Below, one piece after another: positions 17,341-26,107 of a DNA stretch of 64,000 nucleotides. This DNA comes from Paracoccaceae bacterium (GTDB lineage: Bacteria > Pseudomonadota > Alphaproteobacteria > Rhodobacterales > Rhodobacteraceae), in NCBI GenBank assembly GCA_014872875.1, contig WKFI01000007.1, forward strand, positions 112,495 to 176,494, written 5' to 3'. Made by a program: the position numbers and the translations under genes. The notes under the pieces are model-generated. The model saw nothing but the letters and a program-made list of their open reading frames with translations. It had not been told where the DNA came from and did no database searches. Numbering within the stretch: the stretch's first letter is position 1; the number at the start of each line of letters is the position of its first letter.

Positions 17341-17434
17341 TCCAAAAGCCCAAGCCTTCCCCCTAGCAAGCGGCCTGCCCATCCCCTAAGTTTGAAAACA
17401 GTTAAGGTATTCAAGGGTCAGATTGGGGAACGGG

Positions 17435-17524
17435 ATGTCAGGAAAAGCACTGCAACGCATCGCCTTTGCCGCCTTGCTGGTGCTGATGTTCGGTGTTGCC
17501 ACCGGCTGGATTTCGGGAGGGTAG
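17435..17524 (+). CDS. 29-residue single-pass membrane peptide heading the TelA cluster
   Basis: MSGKALQRIAFAALLVLMFG followed by VATGWISGG: a short basic N-terminus, one hydrophobic helix (about residues 9-25) and a tiny tail. A GGGGAA site precedes the ATG. The stop is three bases before the GTG of the next gene, and the end of this ORF (GGGAGGGTAGG) supplies that gene's ribosome-binding site, so the two are tightly coupled. I do not recognise the peptide. It could be an accessory membrane subunit or a translation-coupling leader. Being only 29 residues long, it could also be fortuitous. Confidence 0.55.
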   Translation: MSGKALQRIAFAALLVLMFGVATGWISGG

Positions 17525-17527
17525 GCT

Positions 17528-18421
17528 GTGGCCAAACGCTATGGCGGGCAATACAGCCCGGACGCGAAAGCCGACACAACACGGCCGGACAAGCCCCGCA
17601 GTTCCTTTGCCGGGGCGCAAGTCGATCCTGTCGGGGCGCGGGCCAATCTTCTGTTCATCCCGGCCATTCCGCTTGTTTTCATATCGCTGAATGATGGGGC
17701 TACTGGCCTTGCTTTGGGGCTGGCGGCGGTGGGCGCCTGGGTGTTGGCGGGCTTTCTGCTCCGCGAAGGTTTGCGGGCCGAAGCCGCATATAACGCACGC
17801 CGGGTGGCCAAACGGCCAGCAATGCCCCGCAAGATTTTCTCCGGCGTTTTGACTGGGGTCGGAACCGGATTGGCGGCTTACAAATCCGACCCCGGATTGA
17901 TTGCACCACTGGTTTATGGTGGGGCGGCGACCGCTTTGCATCTGACCGCTTTCGGATTGGACCCGCTGGGCGACAAAGGCGTCGAAGGCATCGACCAATT
18001 CCAGCAGAACCGGGTCGCCCGGGTCGTGGACGAGGCCGAAGACACCTTGCGCGACATGCGGGATGCGATCCTGCGCGCCGGCGATCGACGGCTGGAGGCG
18101 CGGGTTGAACAGTTCCAGACCACCGCCCGCGATCTGTTCCGCACAGTCGAGGAAGATCCCCGTGACCTGACCGCTGCACGCAAGTACTTGACTGTCTATT
18201 TGACGGGCGCGCGCGACGCGACGGTCAAGTTCGCTGATATCTATGCCCGGTCTGGCGATGCTCAGGCGCGGGCTGATTATGAAGCGCTGCTGGACGATCT
18301 GGAACAGAACTTTGCCGCCCGCAACCGCAAGATGCTGCTGGAAGATCGCAGCGATTTGACCGTTGAAATTGACGTGCTGCGCGATCGGCTTCAGCGCGAA
18401 GGCGTACAGCTGGACCGCTGA
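17528..18421 (+). CDS. XpaC-like membrane protein (5-bromo-4-chloroindolyl phosphate hydrolysis family)
   Basis: A 297-residue protein starting at GTG. The first 40 residues are polar. Two close hydrophobic segments follow (LLFIPAIPLVFISL, then LALGLAAVGAWVLAGFLL), with a third near residues 118-140. A long helical cytoplasmic domain from about residue 165 (VARVVDEAEDTLRDMRDAIL onward) ends in a coiled coil. This layout matches the XpaC family, which is usually encoded next to TelA. The family name comes from a colony phenotype and the biochemical activity is unclear. The gene is tightly spaced between the 29-residue ORF and telA. Confidence 0.75.
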   Translation: MAKRYGGQYSPDAKADTTRPDKPRSSFAGAQVDPVGARANLLFIPAIPLVFISLNDGATGLALGLAAVGAWVLAGFLLREGLRAEAAYNARRVAKRPAMPRKIFSGVLTGVGTGLAAYKSDPGLIAPLVYGGAATALHLTAFGLDPLGDKGVEGIDQFQQNRVARVVDEAEDTLRDMRDAILRAGDRRLEARVEQFQTTARDLFRTVEEDPRDLTAARKYLTVYLTGARDATVKFADIYARSGDAQARADYEALLDDLEQNFAARNRKMLLEDRSDLTVEIDVLRDRLQREGVQLDR

Positions 18422-18449
18422 CACGACATTTGATTGAGAGGAACACCCG

Positions 18450-19640
18450 ATGTCCCAGGATACTCAGAAGAAGGCAACGCAGGCCGTGGCCGAAATCGAA
18501 GAGGTTACCGCCGTGGTCCTGCCCGAACCCAAGGCCGAGCTTGCAACGCTTGAAGAGGCCGACGCCCCGACCTCGGACGCGATCCGGTCACGCATGGGCG
18601 AGCTGGACATGAACGACACGAACTCGATCATCTCCTTCGGGTCGGCGGCGCAGGCAGAGCTTCAGCAGATCAGTCAGGCAATGTTGGCCGACGTGCGCAA
18701 CAAGGAGGTCGGCCCGGCAGGTGACAGCCTGCGCGACATCGTCACCACAATCCGCGGGTTTTCGGTCAGCGAACTGGACGTGCGTCGCAAGCAGAGCTGG
18801 TGGGAAAAGATCATGGGCAAGGCTGCGCCTTTCGCCCAGTTCACTGCGCGTTATGAAACGATCCAGGGCCAGATCGACAAGATCACCGACGATCTTCTGG
18901 GACACGAGCATACACTGCTCAAAGATATCAAGTCGTTGGATCTGCTGTACGAAAAGACGCTGGATTTCTATGACGAATTGGCGCTCTACATCACCGCAGG
19001 CGAGGAAAAGCTGAAAGAGCTGGATATCGCGATCATCCCCGCGAAAGAGGCCGAGGTCCAGGCCGCCGCCGAAAACGATCAGGTCATCAAAGCGCAGGAG
19101 CTGCGCGACCTGCGCGCCGCCCGTGACGATCTGGAACGCCGGGTGCACGACCTGAAACTGACCCGGCAGGTCACCATGCAGTCGCTGCCTTCAATCCGGT
19201 TGGTGCAAGAAAACGACAAATCGCTGGTGACCAAGATCAACTCGACCCTGGTCAACACCGTGCCGCTGTGGGAAACCCAGCTGGCTCAGGCCGTCACCAT
19301 TCAGCGGAGTGCCGAGGCCGCTGCCGCGGTACGTGACGCCAATGATCTGACCAATGAGCTGCTGACCTCGAACGCGGCCAATCTGCGCGAAAGCAACAAG
19401 CTGATCCGGCAGGAAATGGAACGCGGAGTTTTCGACATCGAAGCGGTCAAGCAGGCCAACGCCGATCTGATCGGCACCATTCAGGAAAGCCTTGCGATTG
19501 CTGACGAAGGAAAGGCAAAACGCGCCACCGCCGAAGAGGATTTGAAGAAGATGGAAGCCGAACTGCGCGATACGCTGGCGTCCGCCAAAGCACGTCAGGA
19601 TGGTTTGGGGGACACCGCTGGCAGCGCGGTTCCTGGCTGA
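18450..19640 (+). CDS. TelA-family toxic-anion resistance protein
   Basis: A 396-residue soluble, almost wholly helical protein. The core about residues 60-370 matches the TelA/KlaA family: SWWEKIMGK, a long DKITDDLLGHEHTLLKDIKS helix, TRQVTMQSLPSIRLVQENDK and a late NKLIRQEMERGVFDIEAVKQ helix. TelA proteins accompany Ter-type tellurite and stress genes in many bacteria and are tied to resistance to tellurite, antimicrobial peptides and membrane stress. The mechanism is unsettled. It follows the XpaC-like gene by 28 nt and precedes a lipoprotein by 8 nt, in one co-directional unit. Confidence 0.88.
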   Translation: MSQDTQKKATQAVAEIEEVTAVVLPEPKAELATLEEADAPTSDAIRSRMGELDMNDTNSIISFGSAAQAELQQISQAMLADVRNKEVGPAGDSLRDIVTTIRGFSVSELDVRRKQSWWEKIMGKAAPFAQFTARYETIQGQIDKITDDLLGHEHTLLKDIKSLDLLYEKTLDFYDELALYITAGEEKLKELDIAIIPAKEAEVQAAAENDQVIKAQELRDLRAARDDLERRVHDLKLTRQVTMQSLPSIRLVQENDKSLVTKINSTLVNTVPLWETQLAQAVTIQRSAEAAAAVRDANDLTNELLTSNAANLRESNKLIRQEMERGVFDIEAVKQANADLIGTIQESLAIADEGKAKRATAEEDLKKMEAELRDTLASAKARQDGLGDTAGSAVPG

Positions 19641-19648
19641 GCATTGAG

Positions 19649-20605
19649 ATGACGACACGCAGGTTCTCTCTCGCTCCCGCCGCAGCCCTACTCGGGCTGC
19701 TGGGCGTGCTTGCGGGCTGCGAACCGGCCGGCTTGAATCAATCGCTGACCCCGCCCAGCCGTCCGGCAAGTCTGCCCTCGCCTCAGAATGTGTCTGCAGA
19801 AAGCCAGGAGCTGGCCTACTACTATGCCCAGGTCCAGAACGACCTTTTGACACGAGGCCTGTTACGCACCGACGGTGGCGGGCCGGATACGCCTTTTGAT
19901 GCCGACGATTTGGTACGCAATTTTGAAACCGTGGCCTTCTATCGCGAATATGCCAGCGCTTCGGTTCTGGGGACTGGCCCCGGCACAACGGCAGGAACCT
20001 TGTCGCGCTGGACTGGCCCGGTACGTATCGGCGTCGAATATGGCGCCACGGTCGAGGCGGAGAAGCGTCAACGCGACGGTGACAGGGTCAAGTCCTTTGC
20101 CGACCGTCTGGCCCGCGTTACAGGTCATTCGATCAGCACCACCGGCACACGCGCCAATTTTCACGTCTTTATTGCCGGCCTGGACGATATTCCGGCAGTA
20201 CAGGAACGCTTGAGGCGCCTGATCCCCGGCATCGGTCCTGAACAATTGGCTTTGTTCCAGTCCTTGCCAAAAGCACAATATTGTTTTGTTTTCGCCTTTT
20301 CCGACGGAAACGACGTCAACAGCTATTCCCGCGCGGTGGCTCTGGTACGTGCTGAACATCCCGACCTTGTCCGGCTCAGCTGCATCCATGAAGAAATCGC
20401 CCAGGGTTTGGGCCTGCCGAATGACAACCCAAGCGTTCGTCCATCCATCTTCAACGACGATGATGAATTCGCCCTGCTGACAACGCAGGACGAGATGCTG
20501 CTGAAGATTCTCTATGATCCGAGACTGACGCCGGGCATGACCGCCGATCAGGCCCGCCCGATCGTGCGTGAAATTGCCATCGAACTTTTGGGTGAGCCTC
20601 TCTGA
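19649..20605 (+). CDS. DUF2927 lipoprotein, possible metallopeptidase
   Basis: A 318-residue protein with a lipoprotein signal (ALLGLLGVLAGCEP; lipobox LAGC, Cys24). The main domain, about residues 85-315, matches DUF2927. It contains SCIHEEIAQGLGLPNDN, where the HEE-x-x-x-x-GL stretch resembles the active-site helix of zinc proteases, and FNDDDEFALLTTQDEMLLKI, a segment typical of this family. It would face the periplasm, unlike the cytoplasmic proteins encoded around it. Proteolytic activity is inferred from the motif only. Confidence 0.78.
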   Translation: MTTRRFSLAPAAALLGLLGVLAGCEPAGLNQSLTPPSRPASLPSPQNVSAESQELAYYYAQVQNDLLTRGLLRTDGGGPDTPFDADDLVRNFETVAFYREYASASVLGTGPGTTAGTLSRWTGPVRIGVEYGATVEAEKRQRDGDRVKSFADRLARVTGHSISTTGTRANFHVFIAGLDDIPAVQERLRRLIPGIGPEQLALFQSLPKAQYCFVFAFSDGNDVNSYSRAVALVRAEHPDLVRLSCIHEEIAQGLGLPNDNPSVRPSIFNDDDEFALLTTQDEMLLKILYDPRLTPGMTADQARPIVREIAIELLGEPL

Positions 20606-20635
20606 GCGCGCCCTTGCCAAGCGAAAGGAACCAAC

Positions 20636-21784
20636 ATGGGTATTTTCGATTTTCTGACCGGTGAGTTCATCGATGTCATTCACTGGGTCGATGACACCCG
20701 TGACACGATGGTTTGGCGGTTCGAACGCGAAGGGCATGAAATCAAATACGGCGCCAAGCTAACCGTACGCGAAGGTCAAGCCGCCGTATTCGTGCACGAA
20801 GGCCAGCTGGCGGATGTGTTCACCCCCGGTCTCTACATGCTTGAGACCAACAACATGCCTGTGATGACGACCCTGCAACATTGGGACCACGGCTTCAAAA
20901 GCCCGTTCAAATCCGAGATCTATTTCGTCAACACCACCCGTTTCAACGATCTGAAATGGGGTACCAAGAACCCGATCATCTGCCGGGACCCGGAATTCGG
21001 CCCAGTGCGGTTGAGAGCCTTTGGCACATATAGTGTGCGGGTCGTCGATCCTGCGCGCTTCCTGACCGAGATCGTCGGCACCGATGGCGAATTCACCATG
21101 GACGAGATCAGCTTCCAGGTGCGAAACATCATCGTGCAGGAGTTCAGCCGCATCGTGGCAGGATCGGGCATCCCCGTTTTGGACATGGCCGCCAACACCG
21201 CTGATCTGGGCAAGCTGGTCGCCGCTGAGATTTCCGGAACCATCGCCGAGTACGGCTTGTCGATCCCGGAACTGTACATCGAAAACATCTCGCTCCCACC
21301 GGCGGTTGAACAAGCCATGGACAAGCGCACATCGATGGGGATTGTCGGTGATCTGGGGCGCTATACCCAGTTTTCTGCAGCCGAAGCCATGACCGCCGCT
21401 GCCCAGACCCCGAACAGCGGTATGGGCGCCGGATTGGGAATGGGCATGGGGATGGCGATGGCCCAGCAGATGGGGCAGATGGCAGCGGGTCAGCCGTCCG
21501 GCCCTTGGGGAGCGCCCGCCCCCGCTGCCAGCAAACCTACGGCGCCAGTGGCTCCCCCGCCTCCACCTGTTGAACATGTCTGGCACATTGCCGAAAACGG
21601 CCAGACCAAAGGCCCGTTTTCCAAGGCCCGAATGGGTCGCATGGCAAGCGAAGGCGGCCTGACCCGCGACACATTCGTCTGGACCCCGGGCCAGGACGGC
21701 TGGATGCGGGCCGAAGACGTGGCCGAGTTGGCGCAGTTGTTTACAATCATGCCACCACCGCCCCCACCACCTCCTGGAACATGA
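20636..21784 (+). CDS. SPFH-domain protein with C-terminal GYF_2 domain
   Basis: A 382-residue protein. Residues about 20-245 form an SPFH/virion-core-like domain (YdjI type): KLTVREGQAAVFVHEGQ, TPGLYMLETNNMP and FGTYSVRVVDPARFL. A methionine/glycine/alanine-rich and then proline-rich linker follows (about residues 255-315). The end, HVWHIAENGQTKGPFSKARM and DTFVWTPGQDGWMRAEDV, is a GYF_2 domain, a small module that often binds proline-rich tails. There is no hydrophobic segment, so it probably sits on the cytoplasmic face of the membrane as a scaffold. It follows the DUF2927 gene closely. Confidence 0.82.
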   Translation: MGIFDFLTGEFIDVIHWVDDTRDTMVWRFEREGHEIKYGAKLTVREGQAAVFVHEGQLADVFTPGLYMLETNNMPVMTTLQHWDHGFKSPFKSEIYFVNTTRFNDLKWGTKNPIICRDPEFGPVRLRAFGTYSVRVVDPARFLTEIVGTDGEFTMDEISFQVRNIIVQEFSRIVAGSGIPVLDMAANTADLGKLVAAEISGTIAEYGLSIPELYIENISLPPAVEQAMDKRTSMGIVGDLGRYTQFSAAEAMTAAAQTPNSGMGAGLGMGMGMAMAQQMGQMAAGQPSGPWGAPAPAASKPTAPVAPPPPPVEHVWHIAENGQTKGPFSKARMGRMASEGGLTRDTFVWTPGQDGWMRAEDVAELAQLFTIMPPPPPPPPGT

Positions 21785-21839
21785 GCCAGGAACGAAAGTT
21801 CAATGATTTTGCTGAAAACCAAGACCAAAGGCTCGGATC

Positions 21840-22970
21840 GTGACGACAGTACCTCCTCCGCCGCCCTCGGCAGATCTACAGTCCCCTCAGGAAACGCACC
21901 GCTTTCCATGTGAAAAATGTGGCGCGGATTACCGGTTCGAACCGGGAAAAGGGCAATTGACTTGCGATCATTGCGGACATGTCGAGAAGATCTCGGACGG
22001 TCCCTGGCGCAAGGGAGCCTTACGCGAACTTGATTTCGAAGATGCCATCGCCAAACGCCTTCCCGAAGTCGAGATGGAGGAGACACGGGTCAGCACCTGT
22101 CCGAACTGTGCCGCGCAGGTGGAGTTCGACCCGCAGACACATGCCACGGAATGTCCGTTCTGTGCGACGCCTGTCGTGGCCGATACGGGGAAAAGCAGAC
22201 ATATCAAACCAAAGGGCGTATTGCCCTTTGCCCTGGTCGAACGCGACGCCCACAAGGCGATGACCGACTGGCTGGGACGGCTATGGTTCGCCCCCAACGG
22301 GCTCAGGGAATATGCCCGCAAAGGGCGCAGAATGCAGGGTATATATGTGCCCTACTGGACCTTCGACGCCCAGACCCAATCGCGCTATTCGGGTCAGCGC
22401 GGCACCGTCTACTACGTGACAGAATCCGTGGTCATTGATGGCAAACGCCAAGACCGGCAAGTCGCCAAGGTCCGCTGGACCCCGAAATCCGGTCGCGTCC
22501 AGCGTTTCTTTGACGATGTTCTGGTCCTGGCTTCGCGCAGCCTGCCGAAAGCCTATACCGACGCACTTCAACCCTGGGACCTGACTGCGCTTGAAACCTA
22601 TCAGCCGCAGTATCTGGCCGGGTTCCGTGCCGAAGCCTATACGGTTGATCTGAAGGAAGGCATGATCGAAGCACGGACCCATATGGACCGGATCATCGAG
22701 CGCGACGTGCGCTTTGACATTGGCGGAGATCGGCAACGCATCCAAAGCATCGCGACCGAGGTGTCGGACGTGACCTTCAAACATGTCCTTCTCCCGGTTT
22801 GGCTGGCCGCATACAAATATCGGGGAAAGACCTATCGCTTCGTGGTCAATGGCCAGACCGGGCGTGTTCAGGGCGAACGTCCCTGGTCTGCGGTCAAGAT
22901 CGCAATTGCCGTCGTTCTTGGCGCTGTGATCGCTGCCGGTGTCGGCTATGTCATGGCCCAGAACCAATAG
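21840..22970 (+). CDS. Zinc-ribbon membrane protein (YdjG-like)
   Basis: A 376-residue protein with a GTG start preceded by AAAGG. Two zinc ribbons lie near the N-terminus: FPCEKCGADY...LTCDHCGH (about residues 23-48) and STCPNCAAQV...ECPFCATPV (about residues 85-112). A mixed alpha/beta region follows, with GIYVPYWTFDAQTQSRYSGQ at about residues 167-186. A single C-terminal helix (KIAIAVVLGAVIAAGVGYVM) anchors it in the membrane. B. subtilis YdjG has a similar zinc-ribbon-plus-membrane layout and is encoded with an SPFH protein (YdjI). It is the last gene of the co-directional TelA cluster and is convergent with hsp20. Confidence 0.75.
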   Translation: MTTVPPPPPSADLQSPQETHRFPCEKCGADYRFEPGKGQLTCDHCGHVEKISDGPWRKGALRELDFEDAIAKRLPEVEMEETRVSTCPNCAAQVEFDPQTHATECPFCATPVVADTGKSRHIKPKGVLPFALVERDAHKAMTDWLGRLWFAPNGLREYARKGRRMQGIYVPYWTFDAQTQSRYSGQRGTVYYVTESVVIDGKRQDRQVAKVRWTPKSGRVQRFFDDVLVLASRSLPKAYTDALQPWDLTALETYQPQYLAGFRAEAYTVDLKEGMIEARTHMDRIIERDVRFDIGGDRQRIQSIATEVSDVTFKHVLLPVWLAAYKYRGKTYRFVVNGQTGRVQGERPWSAVKIAIAVVLGAVIAAGVGYVMAQNQ

Positions 22971-23078
22971 ACCTAGCGCGACCGCCGCTGGGCGGACAAT
23001 GTCGGCGCAACCATCGGACCCGACCGGCAATGGCCCCCTCAAAGGTAGCCGAGCCGATCGGGCGCGCGCCGACCTCGT

Positions 23079-23501
23079 TCACCCTTTTTGAATCACGATC
23101 TTTCGGGCGTTTTCCGGAGCTTGGACAGCGCGCCGTGGCACCGTGACGTGAAGCACGCCATCTTTCATCCGGGCTGTTGCCTCCGCTCCAACCGCATCGT
23201 CCGGCAAACGGAAGGACCTGCGGAACGCACCGTATTGGCGTTCGCTGAAATACCAGGTGTCGCCTTTCTTCTCGTCCTGCGTTTTCTTCTCGCCACGGAT
23301 CGTGACGACAGCCTCATCAACGATCAGTTCGATATCCTCTTCGGCCACGCCGGGCAATTCCATCGCGATCTCATAGGCCCTTTCTCCGCTCGACGCTTCG
23401 GCTGCGGGGGACAACCATTCGGCCAGACGGCTTCCGAAGGTCCGGAACGGGTCGTAGATCGACGGCCAGAAGCCGGTGTTTTGGTCAGACTTTTCTACCA
23501 T
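23079..23501 (-). CDS. Small heat-shock protein, Hsp20/alpha-crystallin family
   Basis: A 140-residue chaperone. The alpha-crystallin domain spans about residues 40-130, with YEIAMELPGVAEEDIELIV, GEKKTQDEKKGDTWYFSE and YGAFRRSFRLPDDAV. The C-terminal ARKIVIQKG has a hydrophobic I-x-I/V-like oligomerisation motif. Such proteins hold unfolding proteins in a refoldable state without using ATP. The start is fixed by GGAGGAG upstream; the longer reading would contain that site. No clear heat-shock promoter or thermometer hairpin was identified. Confidence 0.93.
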   Translation of the reverse strand: MVEKSDQNTGFWPSIYDPFRTFGSRLAEWLSPAAEASSGERAYEIAMELPGVAEEDIELIVDEAVVTIRGEKKTQDEKKGDTWYFSERQYGAFRRSFRLPDDAVGAEATARMKDGVLHVTVPRRAVQAPENARKIVIQKG

Positions 23502-23640
23502 ATCACTCCTCCTTTTCTGACAGCCCAAGTTTACCGTGTTTCACGCTCTCGCACCTTGATGCGGGACAAATCTGCCTCTTGCTTGTCGGCAGAACCACGA
23601 TCATTCTGCAGCGAACACCGACACGGGAGCTCAACCAAAG

Positions 23641-24315
23641 ATGCGTTATTCACTGGATGATCTGGATAATTTGATGTCCGAACGCCACTCCTGCCGTGCG
23701 TTTCAAAGCAAGCCGGTGCCGCGCGCAGAGATTGAGCGCCTGATCGCAACGGCGCAAAAGGTCCCGTCCTGGTGCAACGCACAACCTTGGAAACTGACGG
23801 TCACGTCCGGCAGCGAAACCGACCGTTTGCGCACGGCGCTGATGGATCGTGCACTAGCAGGCAAACACGATCCGGACATGGATTTTCCCACCGGGTATTC
23901 GGGTGAATACAAAGCGCGGCGCAGCGAATGCGGCTGGGCGCTGTATGACGCGGTGGGCGTGACCAAGGGTGACCGTGAAGCCTCGGCCCGCCAGATGCTG
24001 GAGAACTTCAACCTGTTCGGAGCACCCCATTGCGCGATCCTGTCCAGCCCACGCGAACTTGGTTCCTACGGCGCCATGGATAGCGGGGGCTTTGTTGCGG
24101 CCTTCACGCTTGTGGCCACTGCACTGGGGTTGGCGACAATCCCTCAGGCGGCCGTCGCGTCGCATGCGCCGCTCTTGCATGAAATGCTGCAAATCCCGGA
24201 AGACAGGATGATCCTCTGTGCCATATCTTTTGGCTATTCCGATGTGGACCATCCCGCCAACGGATTTCGCACAACACGCGCGGGTTTGGATGAATTCGTC
24301 GATTGGCGGGGCTGA
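23641..24315 (+). CDS. Nitroreductase-family flavoprotein
   Basis: A 224-residue FMN enzyme of the nitroreductase fold. The N-terminal ERHSCRAFQSKPVPRAEIER and VPSWCNAQPWKLTVTSG carry the conserved Arg and Asn-x-Gln-Pro-W FMN-binding residues. GLATIPQAAVASHAPLL follows in the second half. It should reduce nitro, quinone or unsaturated carbonyl compounds with NAD(P)H. The physiological substrate is unknown. It is divergent from hsp20 and convergent with the RTX gene, with 21 nt between the ends. Confidence 0.88.
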   Translation: MRYSLDDLDNLMSERHSCRAFQSKPVPRAEIERLIATAQKVPSWCNAQPWKLTVTSGSETDRLRTALMDRALAGKHDPDMDFPTGYSGEYKARRSECGWALYDAVGVTKGDREASARQMLENFNLFGAPHCAILSSPRELGSYGAMDSGGFVAAFTLVATALGLATIPQAAVASHAPLLHEMLQIPEDRMILCAISFGYSDVDHPANGFRTTRAGLDEFVDWRG

Positions 24316-24336
24316 GCTTCTGACGACCGCTCGCCA

Positions 24337-25947
24337 TTACCAGAAGAGAAAGTCCCCTGCATCCAGTTGATCAACCGTGACGTTTTGCACGCGGATGGTG
24401 ATGTTGAACACCTCAACGTGAGTATGCTTGCCAGCCGCGGTCAGCGTCAGGTCGGAAAAGTCGAGGTTCCTGTTCTGGATTCGGATATGATCAATGCCCA
24501 GTTCGAAGTCCTTGATCCGGTCAATCCCATCTCCGCGGTCAAAGATGAAGTGGTCATAGCCTTCGCCGCCGATCAGCAGATCATTGCCCTTGCCGCCCGT
24601 CAGGTAATCTTCACCCTCACCGCCGCGCAGTTCATCGTCATGGGCTCCGCCGAACAGGACATCGTGTTCCAGACCGCCGGACAACAGGTCCTTTCCACCG
24701 CCGCCGTCCAGATTGTCGAAACCGTCACCCCCGACCAGCTTGTCCGCGCCCCCATTCCCCTTGAGCGTATCATCACCGTCGCCGCCCCACAGGGTATCCC
24801 GGCCAAGCCCCCCGATCAGCCGGTCAAACCCTTCGGCGCCATTGAGAATGTCGTTGCCCTTGCCTCCATACAGCTGGTCGGCCCCGTCGCGTCCCTGCAG
24901 GTTGTCGTCCCCGCCGAAACCGTAGAAGAACGAGTTCGTACCGTCTCCGAACATCTGATCATCGAACTTGGTGCCTTCGACGATTTCCACCCGGCGGAAG
25001 GTATCTCCGCGCGCGTCCCCTCCATTCAGATGCTGCTGGACCATGTCCACGACGATATGGGTTTTGGACTGGGTATAGTCCGCGACGTCCCGGCCCATAC
25101 CACCATCATAGAAGTCGGCCCCCTTGCCGCCGATCATTCGGTTGAACCCGGCGCCGCCGTCCAGAATGTCGTTCCCGCCCCCACCGATCAACGTGTCGTT
25201 GCCATAGCTTCCTTCAAGCCGATCATCCCCGGCCTTGCCGTCCAGGTGGTCATCGCCATACCCGCCTGACAACGTGTTGCGCTTGTTATTACCGGTCAGA
25301 TGATCGTCGTAATAGCTCCCGGCCAGGTTTTCGATACCCACATAGGTATCCCCCTTGGCCCAGCCCGTGTTCAGCGTCGGATCAAACAGATTCGCCGTGA
25401 CCCCGACATAGGGATCACCTCGGAAGGCCTGTTCACCATACGCCGCCGTATCGACCCCCCAGCCCCCTATCAGCTGATCCGCGCCCTTGCCACCAACCAG
25501 CCAGTCATTGCCGTAACCACCGCGCAGAATGTCCTTGGCCCCGCCGCCATCAAGGTAGTCGTTGCCATTGCCACCATTCAGAACATCCGTCCCGCGATAC
25601 CCGCTCAGCTTGTCGCTTTCGGCTGACCCATAGAGCGCATCGTTGCCTTGAAACACCAAGGCAAGAAGTTCCTGAGGTTTTGTCAACAAGGACTGGGCCT
25701 CGGACGCATCCACGTTGAAGCCGGTTACCGTAACCTTTTTGTAGACGTGGTTGGCGGTCCACTCTTCGTGTTTGGTGACACGGCCATAAACATTTCCTTG
25801 CGCGTCATAAGACAACACCCCGTAGAAATCGTAGTACTCGGTATACGCATCCAGCGAGAGTTTTGTCGGTGTCGCCTCGCGCGGAATGCCGACATAGGAA
25901 GCGTGGTTCCACATGTCGAACGCGCGATGTGCAGTCAAAACGGCCAT
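24337..25947 (-). CDS. RTX calcium-binding repeat protein, probably type I secreted
   Basis: A 536-residue acidic protein. About 100 N-terminal residues have no recognised domain ([20 protein letters not shown]). From about residue 115 come some 30 glycine-rich nonapeptides of the G-G-x-G-x-D-x-L/I-x type, in several blocks separated by short unique spacers; these form calcium-binding parallel beta-rolls. The C-terminal 60 residues (about residues 478-536) have the hydrophobic, DFLFW-ending pattern of type I secretion signals. No enzymatic domain is visible and no T1SS genes (ABC, MFP, TolC) are next to it. GAGGAGG about 9 nt upstream fixes the start. Confidence 0.88.
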   Translation of the reverse strand: MAVLTAHRAFDMWNHASYVGIPREATPTKLSLDAYTEYYDFYGVLSYDAQGNVYGRVTKHEEWTANHVYKKVTVTGFNVDASEAQSLLTKPQELLALVFQGNDALYGSAESDKLSGYRGTDVLNGGNGNDYLDGGGAKDILRGGYGNDWLVGGKGADQLIGGWGVDTAAYGEQAFRGDPYVGVTANLFDPTLNTGWAKGDTYVGIENLAGSYYDDHLTGNNKRNTLSGGYGDDHLDGKAGDDRLEGSYGNDTLIGGGGNDILDGGAGFNRMIGGKGADFYDGGMGRDVADYTQSKTHIVVDMVQQHLNGGDARGDTFRRVEIVEGTKFDDQMFGDGTNSFFYGFGGDDNLQGRDGADQLYGGKGNDILNGAEGFDRLIGGLGRDTLWGGDGDDTLKGNGGADKLVGGDGFDNLDGGGGKDLLSGGLEHDVLFGGAHDDELRGGEGEDYLTGGKGNDLLIGGEGYDHFIFDRGDGIDRIKDFELGIDHIRIQNRNLDFSDLTLTAAGKHTHVEVFNITIRVQNVTVDQLDAGDFLFW

Positions 25948-26107
25948 AGCTTTCGGGCCTCCTCTCCCAAAAAACTGACACGTCTCCCCACGTTCCATGT
26001 TCACATGCAAATTTTGGAACCTGTATGACCCATATCAAATCGCCTTGCTCCAGTGTGTGGACTGCGGTTTAGCTGCGGGTCTGATCCGAAAGACAGGAGT
26101 TCCAGCC

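Noticed and set aside
24367..25269. A 300-codon plus-strand frame, repeat-rich
   Set aside because: It is the reverse of the RTX repeat DNA; its apparent periodicity comes from the nonapeptide codons.
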